DNA of 64,000 bases from contig NZ_LR026975.1 of NCBI RefSeq assembly GCF_900603025.1, positions 620,001-684,000 of the forward strand. The letters are read 5' to 3'. The notes beneath the pieces were generated by a model. The model ran no database searches. It saw nothing but the letters and a program-made list of their open reading frames with translations, and was not told the origin of the DNA. Below, piece by piece: positions 15,715 through 25,283 of the stretch. The translations under genes were made by a program, and so were the position numbers. Positions within the stretch are counted from its first letter, which is position 1. The number at the start of each line of letters is the position of its first letter. The stretch comes from Mycolicibacterium hassiacum DSM 44199 (GTDB lineage: Bacteria > Actinomycetota > Actinomycetes > Mycobacteriales > Mycobacteriaceae).

Positions 15715-18700
15715 GTGGGAATGCGGCCCGCGGCGCGTATGCCGAATCTGACAGGACGTAGCCGTTTTCTCATCGCGCTCGGCGCGTTGTTGGTGTTGTT
15801 GCTGCTGCTCGGCCCCCGGCTGATCGACGCGTACGTGGACTGGCTGTGGTTCGGCGAACTCGGGTACCGCTCGGTGTTCACCACGGTCCTGGTGACCCGG
15901 CTGGTGGTGTTCCTCATCGCGGGCGTGCTGGTCGGGGTGATCGTGTTCGCCGGCCTGGCGCTGGCCTACCGCAGCCGGCCGGTGTTCGTGCCGACCAACG
16001 GCCCGGACGATCCGCTCGCGCGCTACCGCACCGCGGTCATGACCCGGCTGCGGCTCATCGGCATCGGCATCCCGGTCTTCATCGGCCTGCTCTCCGGCAT
16101 CGTCGCCCAGACCTACTGGCCGCAGATCCAGCTGTTCCTGCACGGCGGCAACTTCGGCGTCACCGATCCGGAGTTCGGCAAGGATCTCGGTTTCTACGCG
16201 TTCGACCTGCCGTTCTACCGGCTGGTGCTCAGCTATCTGTTCGTCGCGGTGTTCCTGGCGTTCGTGGCGAACCTGTTGGGGCACTACCTGTTCGGCGGAA
16301 TCAGGCTGTCCGGGCGGGCGGGTGCGCTGACTCATCCGGCGCGGATCCAGCTGATCGTGTTGGTCGGCGTCCTGATGCTGCTCAAGGCGGCGGCCTACTG
16401 GGTGGACCGCTACGAACTGCTCAGCCACACCCGGTCCGGTAAGCCGTTCACCGGTGCGGGCTACACCGACATCAACGCGGTGCTGCCGGCCAAGTTGATC
16501 CTGATGGTCATCGCGGTGATGCTAGCCGTCTCGGTGTTCGCCACCATCGTGCTGCGCAACCTGCTGATCCCGGCGATCGGGCTGGTGCTGTTGCTGGTCT
16601 CGTCGCTGGTGGTCGGGTCGGCCTGGCCGCTGGTCGTCGAGCAGATCTTCGTCCGGCCGAACGCGGCGCAGAAGGAAGCCGAGTACATCAGCCGCAGCAT
16701 CACCGCGACCCGGCAGGCCTACGGCATCACCGACGACGTGGTGACCTACCGCAGCTACCCGGGCAACGCGCCGGCGAGCGCGCAGCAGGTGGCCGCCGAC
16801 CGGGCGACGACCTCCAACATCCGGGTGCTCGACCCGACCATCGTCAGCCCGGCGTTCACGCAGTTCCAGCAGGGCAAGAACTTCTACTACTTCCCGGACC
16901 ACCTCAACATCGACCGCTACCGCGACCGCGACGGGAACCTGCGCGACTACGTGGTGGCCGCCCGCGAGCTCAACCCGGAGCGGTTGATCGACAACCAGCG
17001 GGACTGGATCAACCGGCACACCGTCTACACCCACGGCAACGGCTTCATCGCGTCGCCGGCCAACACGGTGCGCGGAATCGCCAACGACCCCAACCAGAAC
17101 GGCGGCTATCCGGAGTTCCTGGTCAACGCCGTCGGCCCGGACGGCATCATCAACCAGGGCCCGGCGCCGCTGGAACAACCGCGCATCTACTTCGGGCCGG
17201 TGATCGCCAACACCGCCGCGGACTACGCGATCGTGGGGGAGAACGGCGCGCCGCGCGAATACGACTTCGAGACCAGCACCGAGACCCGCAACTACACCTA
17301 CACCGGCAAGGGCGGGGTCCCGATCGGGAACTGGTTCAACCGCACCGTGTTCGCCGCGAAGTTCGCCGAACGGAACTTCCTGTTCTCCAACGTGATCGGC
17401 GAGAACAGCAAGATCCTGTTCAACCGTGACCCGGCCAAGCGGGTCAAGGCGGTCGCGCCCTGGCTGGACACCGACACCACGGTGTACCCGGCGATCGTCA
17501 ACAAGCGGTTGGTGTGGATCGTCGACGGCTACACCACGCTGGCGAATTACCCGTACTCCCAGGAGATGACGCTGTCGAGCGCCACCGCCGACTCCGACGA
17601 GGTGGCGATCAACCGGCTGCAGCCCGACAAGAAGGTCGCCTACATCCGCAACTCGGTGAAGGCCACCGTCGACGCCTACGACGGCACCGTGACGCTCTAC
17701 GCGCACGACGAGTCCGATCCGGTGCTGCAGGCGTGGATGAAGGTGTTCCCGGGGGTGGTCAAACCCAGCAGCGAGATCACCCAGGAGCTGCGCGAGCACC
17801 TGCGTTACCCGGAGGACCTGTTCAAGGTGCAGCGGGCGCTGCTGGCGAAGTACCACGTCGATGATCCGGTCACGTTCTTCTCGACGTCGGACTTCTGGGA
17901 TGTGCCGCTGGATCCGAACCCGACGGCCAGCAGCTTCCAGCCGCCGTACTACATCGTCGCCAAGAACCTGGCGACCGAGACGAACGCGGCGTCGTTCCAG
18001 CTGACCAGCGCGATGAACCGGTTCCGCCGTGACTTCCTGGCGGCCTACATCAGCGCCAGCTCCGACCCGGACACCTACGGCAGGATCACGGTGTTGACGA
18101 TTCCGGGTCAGGTCAACGGCCCCAAGCTGGCATTCAACGCGATCAGCACCGACACCGCGGTGAGCCAGGACCTCGGCGTGATCGGGCGCGACAACCAGAA
18201 CCGGATCCGCTGGGGCAACCTGCTGACGCTGCCGGTCGGCCCGGGCGGGCTGCTCTATGTCGCACCGGTTTACGCCTCGCCGGGCACCAGCGACGCCGCG
18301 TCGTCGTATCCGCGGTTGATCCGCGTGGCGATGATGTACAACGACAAGGTCGGCTACGGCCCGACGGTCCGCGACGCGCTGATCGAGTTGTTCGGGCCGG
18401 GTGCGGACGCCACCGCGACCGGTCCGGCGCCGGTGGCCGAGACCGCACCCGACGGTCAGCCGCAGGCCGCCGCACCGCCGGCCGACGGGCAGCCGCCCGC
18501 CACGCAGCGCACGCCGCCACAGCAGCAGGCGCCGACACCGCCGCCGGCGGCCGCGTCGCCGGGGGTTCCGGCGCAGCTGTCGCCGGCCAAAGCCGCTGCG
18601 CTGCAGGAGGTGAACGCGGCCCTGGATGCGTTGCGCAAGGCGCAGCAGAGCGGCAACTTCGCCGAGTTCGGTCAGGCGTTGCAGCGCCTCGACGAGGCGA

Positions 18701-18726
18701 TGGACAAGTACCAGTCGGCGGGCTGA
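15715..18726 (+). CDS. UPF0182 large membrane protein (Rv3193c-like)
   Basis: 1003 residues. The first roughly 320 residues hold about seven membrane helices, starting with [21 protein letters not shown] large extracytoplasmic domain follows, starting after the last helix near [18 protein letters not shown]. The C-terminus is a Pro/Gln/Ala-rich linker (about residues 905-955) followed by a predicted coiled coil ([20 protein letters not shown]). Members are conserved in actinobacteria and cyanobacteria without assigned function. GTG 15715 is preceded by a weak GGAG. The 130-bp upstream gap has TAGAGT-like promoter elements near 15623. Last gene of the Rv3197-Rv3193c block. Confidence 0.88.
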   Translation: MGMRPAARMPNLTGRSRFLIALGALLVLLLLLGPRLIDAYVDWLWFGELGYRSVFTTVLVTRLVVFLIAGVLVGVIVFAGLALAYRSRPVFVPTNGPDDPLARYRTAVMTRLRLIGIGIPVFIGLLSGIVAQTYWPQIQLFLHGGNFGVTDPEFGKDLGFYAFDLPFYRLVLSYLFVAVFLAFVANLLGHYLFGGIRLSGRAGALTHPARIQLIVLVGVLMLLKAAAYWVDRYELLSHTRSGKPFTGAGYTDINAVLPAKLILMVIAVMLAVSVFATIVLRNLLIPAIGLVLLLVSSLVVGSAWPLVVEQIFVRPNAAQKEAEYISRSITATRQAYGITDDVVTYRSYPGNAPASAQQVAADRATTSNIRVLDPTIVSPAFTQFQQGKNFYYFPDHLNIDRYRDRDGNLRDYVVAARELNPERLIDNQRDWINRHTVYTHGNGFIASPANTVRGIANDPNQNGGYPEFLVNAVGPDGIINQGPAPLEQPRIYFGPVIANTAADYAIVGENGAPREYDFETSTETRNYTYTGKGGVPIGNWFNRTVFAAKFAERNFLFSNVIGENSKILFNRDPAKRVKAVAPWLDTDTTVYPAIVNKRLVWIVDGYTTLANYPYSQEMTLSSATADSDEVAINRLQPDKKVAYIRNSVKATVDAYDGTVTLYAHDESDPVLQAWMKVFPGVVKPSSEITQELREHLRYPEDLFKVQRALLAKYHVDDPVTFFSTSDFWDVPLDPNPTASSFQPPYYIVAKNLATETNAASFQLTSAMNRFRRDFLAAYISASSDPDTYGRITVLTIPGQVNGPKLAFNAISTDTAVSQDLGVIGRDNQNRIRWGNLLTLPVGPGGLLYVAPVYASPGTSDAASSYPRLIRVAMMYNDKVGYGPTVRDALIELFGPGADATATGPAPVAETAPDGQPQAAAPPADGQPPATQRTPPQQQAPTPPPAAASPGVPAQLSPAKAAALQEVNAALDALRKAQQSGNFAEFGQALQRLDEAMDKYQSAG

Positions 18727-18759
18727 GCACTCCCGGCCCCGGTGCGCTGTCGGTAACTG

Positions 18760-19230
18760 GGATCACTGCCTGGGCGTCGGCCCGCACAAGCAGCGGGTGG
18801 TGCCGGCGGACCTGCTGCTGGCGCCGGCTGCAGATGCTGGCGATGTACCGGGTCGGCCGCGCCGCCGAGGCGCTGGAGACCTACACCCGGCACGCCCGGC
18901 GTCGAGGTGGCCCGGCTGTTGGGCACGATCGCGCGCGGCAAGGACAACCGGCACATCGAGGTGTCGGCGCTGTCGTCGGACGAGGTCGCGATGCCGGCCG
19001 GCGCGATCGCCGGCGAGCCGGCCACCGCAGCGGAGGCCGCCGAACTGGCCGACCGCGCAGGCGGCAACCCGATCTTCGTCGGCGAGTACGCGCGGCTGCC
19101 GCGCGGGGAACGCGCCCTCGACCCCGTCGTGATCCGGGTACTGCGCACCGCCGCGGTCATCGGTGAGGTGATCGACGCCGCCGCTACGACCCCGCGCGGG
19201 TGCTCGCGACCGGGCAGGTGATCCGCACGC
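18760..19230 (+). pseudogene. Decayed SARP/BTAD-AAA regulator
   Basis: Pieces of one regulator family appear in order but in different frames. GPHKQRVVPADLLLAP resembles the N-terminal DNA-binding domain of SARP regulators. RLQMLAMYRVGRAAEALETY is a bacterial transcriptional activator (BTAD) helix pair. VARLLGTIARGKDNRHIEVS and LADRAGGNPIFVGEYARL resemble the downstream ATPase domain, ending RTAAVIGEVID. A full-length member has several hundred residues or more, so large internal deletions and frameshifts have occurred. The rest of the gap 18727-19336 shows nothing else that I recognise. Confidence 0.65.
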
Positions 19231-19336
19231 CGCGCTGAGCGGGGCACCGCTCTTGCACGGTCGTGCCGATCTGAAGGGGCTTTGAGCAGGCAATTTGGAA
19301 GCCACGCGACCATTTGGGTAACCTGATGTTCACCGA

Positions 19337-19410
19337 CGCGGGGTGGAGCAGCTCGGTAGCTCGCTGGGCTCATAACCCAGAGGTCGCAGGTTCGAATCCT
19401 GTCCCCGCTA
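19337..19410 (+). tRNA. Initiator tRNA-fMet (CAT)
   Basis: 74-nt cloverleaf. Acceptor arm CGCGGGG pairs with CCCCGC, leaving an unpaired C1/T72 as in bacterial initiators. The D loop holds AGCTCGGTAGCT. The anticodon arm TGGGCTCATAACCCA has the three consecutive G-C pairs typical of initiator tRNA, and the T arm contains GGTTCGAATCC. CCA is not encoded (CGA follows). The gene is followed at once by a strong terminator. Confidence 0.95.
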
Positions 19411-19418
19411 CGAACGAG

Positions 19419-19450
19419 AAACGGCCCCCGGAGTTATCCGGGGGCCGTTT
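19419..19450 (+). terminator. Terminator of tRNA-fMet
   Basis: A perfect 14-bp stem (AAACGGCCCCCGGA with TCCGGGGGCCGTTT) and tetraloop GTTA, starting 8 nt after the tRNA and followed by CTGTTG. The arm-end TTT supplies a short T-run. It is one of the clearest hairpins in the window. Confidence 0.9.
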
Positions 19451-19479
19451 CTGTTGCTCGATGCGATCACCAAATGCGT

Positions 19480-19720
19480 TAGCGCACTTGCGGATCGGGC
19501 GGATTGTCCGCGCCGCGGCCCGACGCGGCGTCACGGATGTGGTCCATGGCGGCGGTGGCCAGTCCGACGCCGACTCCCGCAGCCGCGGCCACACCACGTC
19601 CTGTTCGAAGGCGGTGTCGGCCGGCGTGTCGCCGTCGTCGAGGACGTCGCGAACCTCCCCGAAAAGTGTTGTCGACAGCAGATCTTGATGTGAGACCGGG
19701 GTCGTGTCCGCCGGCGCGCC
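19480..19720 (-). other. Possible decayed coding fragment, otherwise empty gap
   Basis: The gap 19451-19834 has no intact gene. On the minus strand one frame reads HQDLLSTTLFGEVRDVLDDG then DTPADTAFEQDVVWPRLRE, and after an apparent frame change another reads GVGLATAAMDHIRDAASGRG, ending at a stop near 19480. The composition looks protein-like, but I recognise no family. It may be the C-terminal stub of a lost gene, or chance. Confidence 0.3.
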
Positions 19721-19834
19721 GGCCGCGCAATCCGGTGGGGCGCCGACGTAGCGCCCCGCTGCGGAGGGTGATCCGTTAGCTTTGGTCGCGCAACAAAACC
19801 CGTCACCACCGACAGGTGAGCCGTCCGAGGAAAC

Positions 19835-21361
19835 ATGAATTCGTTGGCAAAGGCGTTCGCTGACCGGCTGTCGACCAGCGACAAACACCTGTACACGCTC
19901 GGCGACGGCACCTGGACCCCTCATCCCTGGCCGGAGGTGCTGGCCCGCTCCCACAACGTCGCCGAGTGGTTGCTCAACGAGAACGCCACCGGTCTCGGGC
20001 TGACCGGCGAGCCCACCGTCGAGCTGATCGCCGCGATCTTCGGCGCCGTTCTGGCCGGGGCACCGGTGTCGATCGCCGCCGGACCGGTGCGCGGCGCCGA
20101 CACCGACCAGTGGGCGCACACCACGATGGCCCGGTTCGACGGCATGGGCATCAGCCACGTCCTCAGCCACGGCGCCCACCTGGACCGGCTGGTCGCCGCC
20201 GACGGGCCGGTGCTGGTCAAGGACACCGCATCGGTCGCCCCGGCGCAGCGCTCGACGCCGTTCGAGGCTCCCCGGGGCGATGCGCCCATCGCGGTGCTGC
20301 AGGGCACCGCGGGGTCGACCGGGGTGCCGCGCACCGTGCAGCTGTCCCCGGACGCGGTGCTGGCCAACCTGTGCGGGCTCAACACCCGCGTCGGCGTGAC
20401 CCCTGATGACGTCGGCTGTTCCTGGCTGCCGCTCTACCACGACATGGGGCTGAGCTTCCTGCTCGCCGGAGCGCTGGCCGGCACCGACGTCTGGCAGGCG
20501 CCCACCACCGCGTTTCAGGCCTCACCGTTCCGGTGGCTGACCTGGCTCACCGAGAGCCGCGCCTCCGTGACCGCGGCGCCGAACATGGCCTACGGGCTGA
20601 TCGGCAAGTACTCGCGGCGGGTCACCGACGTCGACCTGGGCCGGCTGCGGTTCGCGCTCAACGGCGGCGAGCCGGTCGACGTGGAGCTGACGACGCGGTT
20701 CGGCGAGGAGATGAGGCGGTTCGGATTCTCGCCGGGGGCGCTCGCACCGTCCTATGGGCTGGCCGAATCCACCTGCGCCGTCACGGTTCCCGAGCCGGGC
20801 CGTGGCGTGGTCGTCGACGACGAAGGCAATGCGGTTCTGGGCCAACCGATTCCGGGCATGGAAGTGCGCATCGAGCCCCGCGACGGCGAACGCGTCGGCG
20901 AGGTGATGATCCGCGGCACCTCGATGATGATCGGCTACCGCGGCGAACAACCGCTCGATCCCGAGGCGTGGTTCCCCACCGGCGATCTCGGCTACCTGGT
21001 CGACGGCGGGTTGGTGGTGTGCGGCCGGGCCAAGGAGTTGATCACGGTGGCCGGGCGCAACATCTTCCCGTCCGAGGTGGAGCGGGCCGCCGCGGCGGTG
21101 CCCGGAGTCCGCGAGGGCGCGGTGGTCGCGGTCGGGGTGGGGGAGCGGTCGATCCGCCCGGGCGTCAGTGTCGTCGCGGAGTTCCGCGGCCCGGACGAGG
21201 ACGGTGCCCGCGCCGGGGTGATCGCACAGGTCGCGTCGCAGTGCGGGGTGGTCCCCGCCGACGTGATCCTCGTTCGGCCCGGCAGCCTGCCCCGCACCAC
21301 CTCGGGCAAGCTGCGCCGCCTCGAGGTGAAACGGCGTCTGGAGGCCGGCGAACTGCCGTGA
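19835..21361 (+). CDS. mbtM: MbtM-type fatty acyl-AMP ligase (mycobactin acyl activation)
   Basis: 508-residue ANL-family adenylating enzyme. The A3-type loop is [13 protein letters not shown], followed by [39 protein letters not shown] and the C-terminal catalytic lysine region [13 protein letters not shown]. These stretches match M. tuberculosis MbtM (FadD33, Rv1345) closely as I recall it. MbtM loads the lipid chain onto the acyl carrier MbtL for mycobactin. None of mbtK, mbtL or mbtN is within the window, so the gene stands alone. GAGGAA lies just before the ATG. I see no convincing IdeR box; the upstream TTAGCTTTGG is only a partial match. Confidence 0.82.
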   Translation: MNSLAKAFADRLSTSDKHLYTLGDGTWTPHPWPEVLARSHNVAEWLLNENATGLGLTGEPTVELIAAIFGAVLAGAPVSIAAGPVRGADTDQWAHTTMARFDGMGISHVLSHGAHLDRLVAADGPVLVKDTASVAPAQRSTPFEAPRGDAPIAVLQGTAGSTGVPRTVQLSPDAVLANLCGLNTRVGVTPDDVGCSWLPLYHDMGLSFLLAGALAGTDVWQAPTTAFQASPFRWLTWLTESRASVTAAPNMAYGLIGKYSRRVTDVDLGRLRFALNGGEPVDVELTTRFGEEMRRFGFSPGALAPSYGLAESTCAVTVPEPGRGVVVDDEGNAVLGQPIPGMEVRIEPRDGERVGEVMIRGTSMMIGYRGEQPLDPEAWFPTGDLGYLVDGGLVVCGRAKELITVAGRNIFPSEVERAAAAVPGVREGAVVAVGVGERSIRPGVSVVAEFRGPDEDGARAGVIAQVASQCGVVPADVILVRPGSLPRTTSGKLRRLEVKRRLEAGELP

Positions 21362-21375
21362 CCGGCCCGGACCGG

Positions 21376-21782
21376 TCAGCGCAGCTTGACGACGATCTTG
21401 CCCTTGGCGGTGCGGTTCTCGATGGCTGCGATGGCCTCGGCGGCCCGCTCCAGCGGGTACACCTGAGGCTGTGGCGGTCCGGCGGCAGCGCGACCACCTC
21501 CGCCATCGCCCCGCAGACCATCGTCAGCCCGCACACCCGGTCGCCGGGCCGCACGTGCGCGCCGGCGGGAGCGCTGCGGACCACCCCGGCGACCTCCCCG
21601 CCCGGGGTGTACGGCAGGTCGGGCTTGTACTGATACAGGCCGCGGGTCTGCAGCACATCGGGGAAGGCCACCCCGGCGGCGTGGACGTCGATCAGCACCG
21701 CGTCCTCGGCGGAGGGTTCGGGGATGTCCACCAGCTTCGCGGCCTGCGGTCCGTCCAGACTGGCAACCTGAATCGCGCGCAT
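21376..21782 (-). pseudogene. Zinc-type quinone oxidoreductase with internal deletion
   Basis: The first roughly 104 residues are a normal GroES-like N-terminus (MRAIQVASLDGPQAAKLVDI ... PYTPGGEVAGVV ... GAMAEVVALPPDRHS). The frame then runs directly into DNA that, in another frame, encodes the normal C-terminus of the same family (VYPLERAAEAIAAIENRTAK then GKIVVKLR and a stop). The nucleotide-binding domain of roughly 195 residues is missing and the junction near 21467-21472 shifts the frame. Full-length relatives have about 320 residues. The truncated product cannot bind NADPH and is presumably inactive. Confidence 0.82.
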
Positions 21783-21890
21783 ACGCCCTCCCTGTCGTCG
21801 ACGCCCCTATTTAACTCCTGCGCCAAGCGCTCCCAACCGACCGGTAGGCTGAACCCCCGGCACTGACGCCACCTGCGACGAGGAGCACGC

Positions 21891-22862
21891 ATGGTACGGG
21901 GACAACGAGGTCGACGCCCTGCGACACGGTTCGCCGCCGCGGCGAACCTTCCGCCCGGTCGCCCGATCGGGGTGCGGGCCGCCGACGGCACCCGCCTGCA
22001 CGTCGAGGAGTTCGGGCCCGAGGACGGCTACCCGATCGTGCTGGCCCACGGCATCACCTGCGCCATCCGGGTCTGGGCCTACCAGATCACCGACCTGTCG
22101 CAGCACTACCGGGTGATCGCCTACGACCACCGCGGCCACGGCCGCAGCGACGTGCCGCCCCGGCGCGGCGGCTACAGCATGCGTCATCTCGCCGGCGACC
22201 TCGACGCCGTCCTGGACGCCACCCTGCGGCCGGGGGAGCGGGCGGTGATCGCGGGCCACTCGATGGGCGGCATCGCGATCTCGTCCTGGGCCGAACACTT
22301 CCCGGACCGGGTCGAACAACGCGCCGACGCCGTCGCGCTGGTCAACACCACCACCGGCGACCTGCTGCGCCAGGTTCAGCTGCTGCCCGTGCCGCCCCGG
22401 CTCACCGGGGCCCGGGTGCGTGCGGCCGGCATGGCGATCAAGACCCTCGGCGGCGCCCCGCTGCTCGGGCCGGTGCACGGGCCGAGCAGGCGGCTGGTGT
22501 CGATGATGGCGGTGGGCCGCGACGCCGATCCGGCCATCGGCGAGTTCATCTACGAGCTGTTCTGCGCCACCCCGCCCGCCGGTCGCGCCGGCTGGGCCCG
22601 CACCCTGGTCGACTCGCTGGGCCCGTACCAGCACCTCGGTCTGAAGAACCTCACCGTGCCGGCGCTGGTGATCGGCAGCCAGAAGGACCGCATCCTGCCG
22701 ATGGAGTCCTCCCGCCGCATCGCCCGCGAGGTTCCCAACCTGGCGGATTTCGTCGAACTGCCCGGCGGGCACTGCGCGATCCTGGAACACCCCGACCAGG
22801 TCAACGCCCACCTGCGTTCACTCGTCGAGTCGGTCAGCCAGGACCGCCGGAAGAGCTCCTAG
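21891..22862 (+). CDS. Alpha/beta hydrolase (Rv2715-like)
   Basis: 323-residue alpha/beta hydrolase. The oxyanion region is [19 protein letters not shown] precedes the nucleophile elbow AGHSMGG (Ser), an Asp follows in [10 protein letters not shown] and the catalytic His is in [12 protein letters not shown]. It resembles what I recall of M. tuberculosis Rv2715. The substrate is unknown. ATG 21891 has an upstream GAGGAG. A start nearer the conserved core is possible because the first 20 residues are Arg/Gly/Ala-rich. The 3' end overlaps the convergent aofH gene by 29 bp. Confidence 0.82.
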   Translation: MVRGQRGRRPATRFAAAANLPPGRPIGVRAADGTRLHVEEFGPEDGYPIVLAHGITCAIRVWAYQITDLSQHYRVIAYDHRGHGRSDVPPRRGGYSMRHLAGDLDAVLDATLRPGERAVIAGHSMGGIAISSWAEHFPDRVEQRADAVALVNTTTGDLLRQVQLLPVPPRLTGARVRAAGMAIKTLGGAPLLGPVHGPSRRLVSMMAVGRDADPAIGEFIYELFCATPPAGRAGWARTLVDSLGPYQHLGLKNLTVPALVIGSQKDRILPMESSRRIAREVPNLADFVELPGGHCAILEHPDQVNAHLRSLVESVSQDRRKSS

Positions 22863-24234
22863 CCGACAGCTCGCGGTCGACCTCCGCGGCGGCGCGCAGC
22901 CCCGACCGCACCGCGCCGTCGAGAAATCCCGTCCAAACGTCAGCGGTTTCCGTTCCGGCCCAATGGATTCCGTTCACCGGTCGGCGCAGCCAGGGGCCGT
23001 ACCGGGTCCACGACCGCGGCGGAACCGCGGCGGTGGGGCCACCCGGCGCGAATCCCTCGGTGCCCCAACAGTGGTCGAGATAGTCGATGGGTTCGAGGGC
23101 GGCAGCGCCGAACAGGGTGGCGAACCCGTCGAGCGCGCGGGCGCGGCGCTGCTGCGGCGGCAGCCGATCGAACGTGCGGGCGTCGGTGAAACCCAACAGG
23201 ATTCCCGGCCCGTCGTCGGATGGACTGACGTCGAAGGTGATGAACACCGGACCCTCGTCGGAGAGCGCCTCACCGGAGTAGCCCGCCGTGCGCCAGAACG
23301 GTTTGTCGTAGGCCGCATACGCCTTGCTGAGCCGGCCCAGCGGCCAGTGCCGGGTGAGCTCACGGTACTGGCTGTCCAGCTCCGGGCGGAACGTGATGGC
23401 CTGACGGTGCTGCGGCGCCACCGCGACGATCACCGCGTCCACCTCCACCCGACCGGTGCCGAATCCGACGACCAGCCTGCCGTCGTCGCGGCGCTCGACG
23501 GTGTCGACCACCGCGCCCAGCAGCACACGCTCGCCCAGTTCCTCGGCGATCCGCAGCGCGATCTGCTGGGTGCCGCCGGGGAAGCGGTCCTGCTGGGCGC
23601 CGCCCTTGACGTCGAGCATGCGCGCCAGCCCGCCGGCGGCCTTCACATAGCGCACGGCGTGCAGCATCGACACCGCGTCCGGCTCGCAGCCCCAGGTCAC
23701 CCGGGACATGATCGCCATCAGCTCGCGGGTCGCGGCGCCGGCGCGCACCGATCTCAGCCACTGCTCCAGCGACACCGCATCGAGCGCGTCGGCGATCGGC
23801 GCGGACCACGGGTCCTCGACCGGGACGCGGCGGCAGACCCGCTCGAAACGCCACTGGATCCGCGACACGTCGAGCAGCTCGAGAATCGACAGTTTCGGGA
23901 TCGTGCTGCGATACGTGCGGACCTTGCCGCGCCACCGGATCAGGTTCTTGCCGTGCGAATAGGTGGGCACCGTGGGGCAGCCGAGCTCGGCCGCCAACGC
24001 GATGACCGCATCCTGGGTCGGCCCGACGAACGTCGCGCCCAGATCGACCCGAACCCCGGCGATCGTGGCCGTCGCCGACCGGCCGCCCACCCGGTCGCGG
24101 CCCTCGAGAACCACCACGTCGCGGCCCCGTCGCACCAACTCGCGGGCGGCCGCCAGGCCGGCGAAGCCGGCCCCCACCACCGCGACGTCGGCTGAGGCGG
24201 GCACCGAGCTCGGGTCCTTGGCTGGGATGCTCAC
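22834..24234 (-). CDS. aofH: Flavin-containing amine oxidase
   Basis: 466-residue FAD amine oxidase of the monoamine oxidase type. The dinucleotide motif is [20 protein letters not shown] followed by [13 protein letters not shown] (GG-R-T motif). [20 protein letters not shown] lies mid-protein, and the C-terminal FAD motif is [20 protein letters not shown]. It fits AofH (Rv3170), whose neighbours in M. tuberculosis (Rv3169, Rv3168) also occur nearby here. It oxidises an amine with release of H2O2 and aldehyde; the substrate is not known to me. The start is GTG 24234, divergent from the F420-type oxidoreductase. Confidence 0.87.
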   Translation of the reverse strand: MSIPAKDPSSVPASADVAVVGAGFAGLAAARELVRRGRDVVVLEGRDRVGGRSATATIAGVRVDLGATFVGPTQDAVIALAAELGCPTVPTYSHGKNLIRWRGKVRTYRSTIPKLSILELLDVSRIQWRFERVCRRVPVEDPWSAPIADALDAVSLEQWLRSVRAGAATRELMAIMSRVTWGCEPDAVSMLHAVRYVKAAGGLARMLDVKGGAQQDRFPGGTQQIALRIAEELGERVLLGAVVDTVERRDDGRLVVGFGTGRVEVDAVIVAVAPQHRQAITFRPELDSQYRELTRHWPLGRLSKAYAAYDKPFWRTAGYSGEALSDEGPVFITFDVSPSDDGPGILLGFTDARTFDRLPPQQRRARALDGFATLFGAAALEPIDYLDHCWGTEGFAPGGPTAAVPPRSWTRYGPWLRRPVNGIHWAGTETADVWTGFLDGAVRSGLRAAAEVDRELSARSSSGGPG

Positions 24235-24239
24235 CCGAC

Positions 24240-24245
24240 TAGGCT
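24240..24245 (+). promoter_or_regulatory. -10 box for a probable leaderless LLM gene
   Basis: TAGGCT fits TANNNT and ends 9 bp before the GTG at 24254, with no Shine-Dalgarno between. This suggests a leaderless transcript that starts at the GTG. It lies just upstream of the divergent aofH start. Confidence 0.4.
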
Positions 24246-24253
24246 CTCACGTC

Positions 24254-25243
24254 GTGCAGGTGCTGACGGCGTTGTTCGGACCGACCGATGCGATCACCCG
24301 CGCTCGCGCCCTGCGCGACGCCGGGGCGGCCGGTGTGTTCACCTTCGAGGGTCCGCACGACGTGTTCACCCCGCTCACCCTGGCGGCCACCGTCGAGGGG
24401 CTGGAGCTGTTGACCAATGTCGCGATCGCGTTGCCGCGCAACCCGATTCAGCTCGCACATCAGGCCAACGACCTGCAGCTGATCTCCGGTGGCCGGTTCA
24501 CGCTGGGGTTGGGCACCCAGATCCGCACCCAGATCGAGAAACGCTACGGCACCGCGTTCGTCCCGCCGGTGGCGCGGATGAAGGAGCTGGTGGGCGCGCT
24601 GCGCGCGATCTTCGCGGCGTGGAACGAGGGCGAGCGGCTGGACTTTCGTGGCCGCTTCTACCGGCACACCCTGATGACGCCCACCTTCGACCCGGGACCC
24701 AACCCGTACGGTCCGCCGCCGATCTATCTGGGCGCGCTCGGTCCGGTGGCCACCCGGGCGGCCGCGGAAGTGGCCGACGGGCTGTTGGTGATGCCCTTCG
24801 GCTCCAAGCGGTTCCTGCACGAGGTCACCCTGCCCAACGTCCGCGCCGGCCTGGCCGCGGCCGGGCGCGCAGCCGGCGACTTCACCGTGGTGCCGGAGAT
24901 CATCGTCTCGGTGGACGGCGAGGACCCCGGCCACACCGCGGCGCGGCGGCTGCTGGCGTTCTACGGCTCGACCCCGGCCTACCGGCCGGTGCTGGAGGTG
25001 CACGGCTGGGGCGAGCTGCAGCCCGAGTTGAATGCACTGTCGAAACAGGGGCGCTGGCAGGAGATGGGCCGGCTCATCGACAACGAGGTGCTGCACACCA
25101 TCGCCGCCTGCGGCAGCCCCGCCGAGATCGCCGCGCACATCCGCGACCGGGTCGCCGGCGTCGCCGAAAAGATCTGCCTCTACCAGCCCGGACCGATCAG
25201 CGTCGCGGCATTGTCGGAGATCGTCGACAGTTTGGCCTCCTGA
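24254..25243 (+). CDS. LLM-class F420-dependent oxidoreductase
   Basis: 329-residue luciferase-like (TIM-barrel) oxidoreductase. Typical segments are AGVFTFEGPHDVFTPLTLAA, NVAIALPRNPIQLAHQANDL, LISGGRFTLGLGTQI and PPPIYLGALGPVATRAAAEV. The family uses F420 or FMN. Start choice: GTG 24254 with a -10 box 9 bp upstream; an upstream start at 24227 is possible but would overlap the aofH start region. Followed 40 bp later by the monooxygenase gene on the same strand. Confidence 0.8.
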   Translation: MQVLTALFGPTDAITRARALRDAGAAGVFTFEGPHDVFTPLTLAATVEGLELLTNVAIALPRNPIQLAHQANDLQLISGGRFTLGLGTQIRTQIEKRYGTAFVPPVARMKELVGALRAIFAAWNEGERLDFRGRFYRHTLMTPTFDPGPNPYGPPPIYLGALGPVATRAAAEVADGLLVMPFGSKRFLHEVTLPNVRAGLAAAGRAAGDFTVVPEIIVSVDGEDPGHTAARRLLAFYGSTPAYRPVLEVHGWGELQPELNALSKQGRWQEMGRLIDNEVLHTIAACGSPAEIAAHIRDRVAGVAEKICLYQPGPISVAALSEIVDSLAS

Positions 25244-25283
25244 GCCATATCGTGGTACTCAGCCGAACCAAAGGAGGTCACGG

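Noticed and set aside
19760..19800. IdeR box in front of mbtM
   Set aside because: TTAGCTTTGG matches only part of one half of the 19-bp palindrome; not enough to call iron control.
19370..20440. Minus-strand open frame of 356 codons ending in GTGFEPATSGL
   Set aside because: The ending is the well-known false translation of a tRNA 3' half read antisense, and the rest is antisense to mbtM. Only a possible decayed fragment within 19480-19720 is mentioned.
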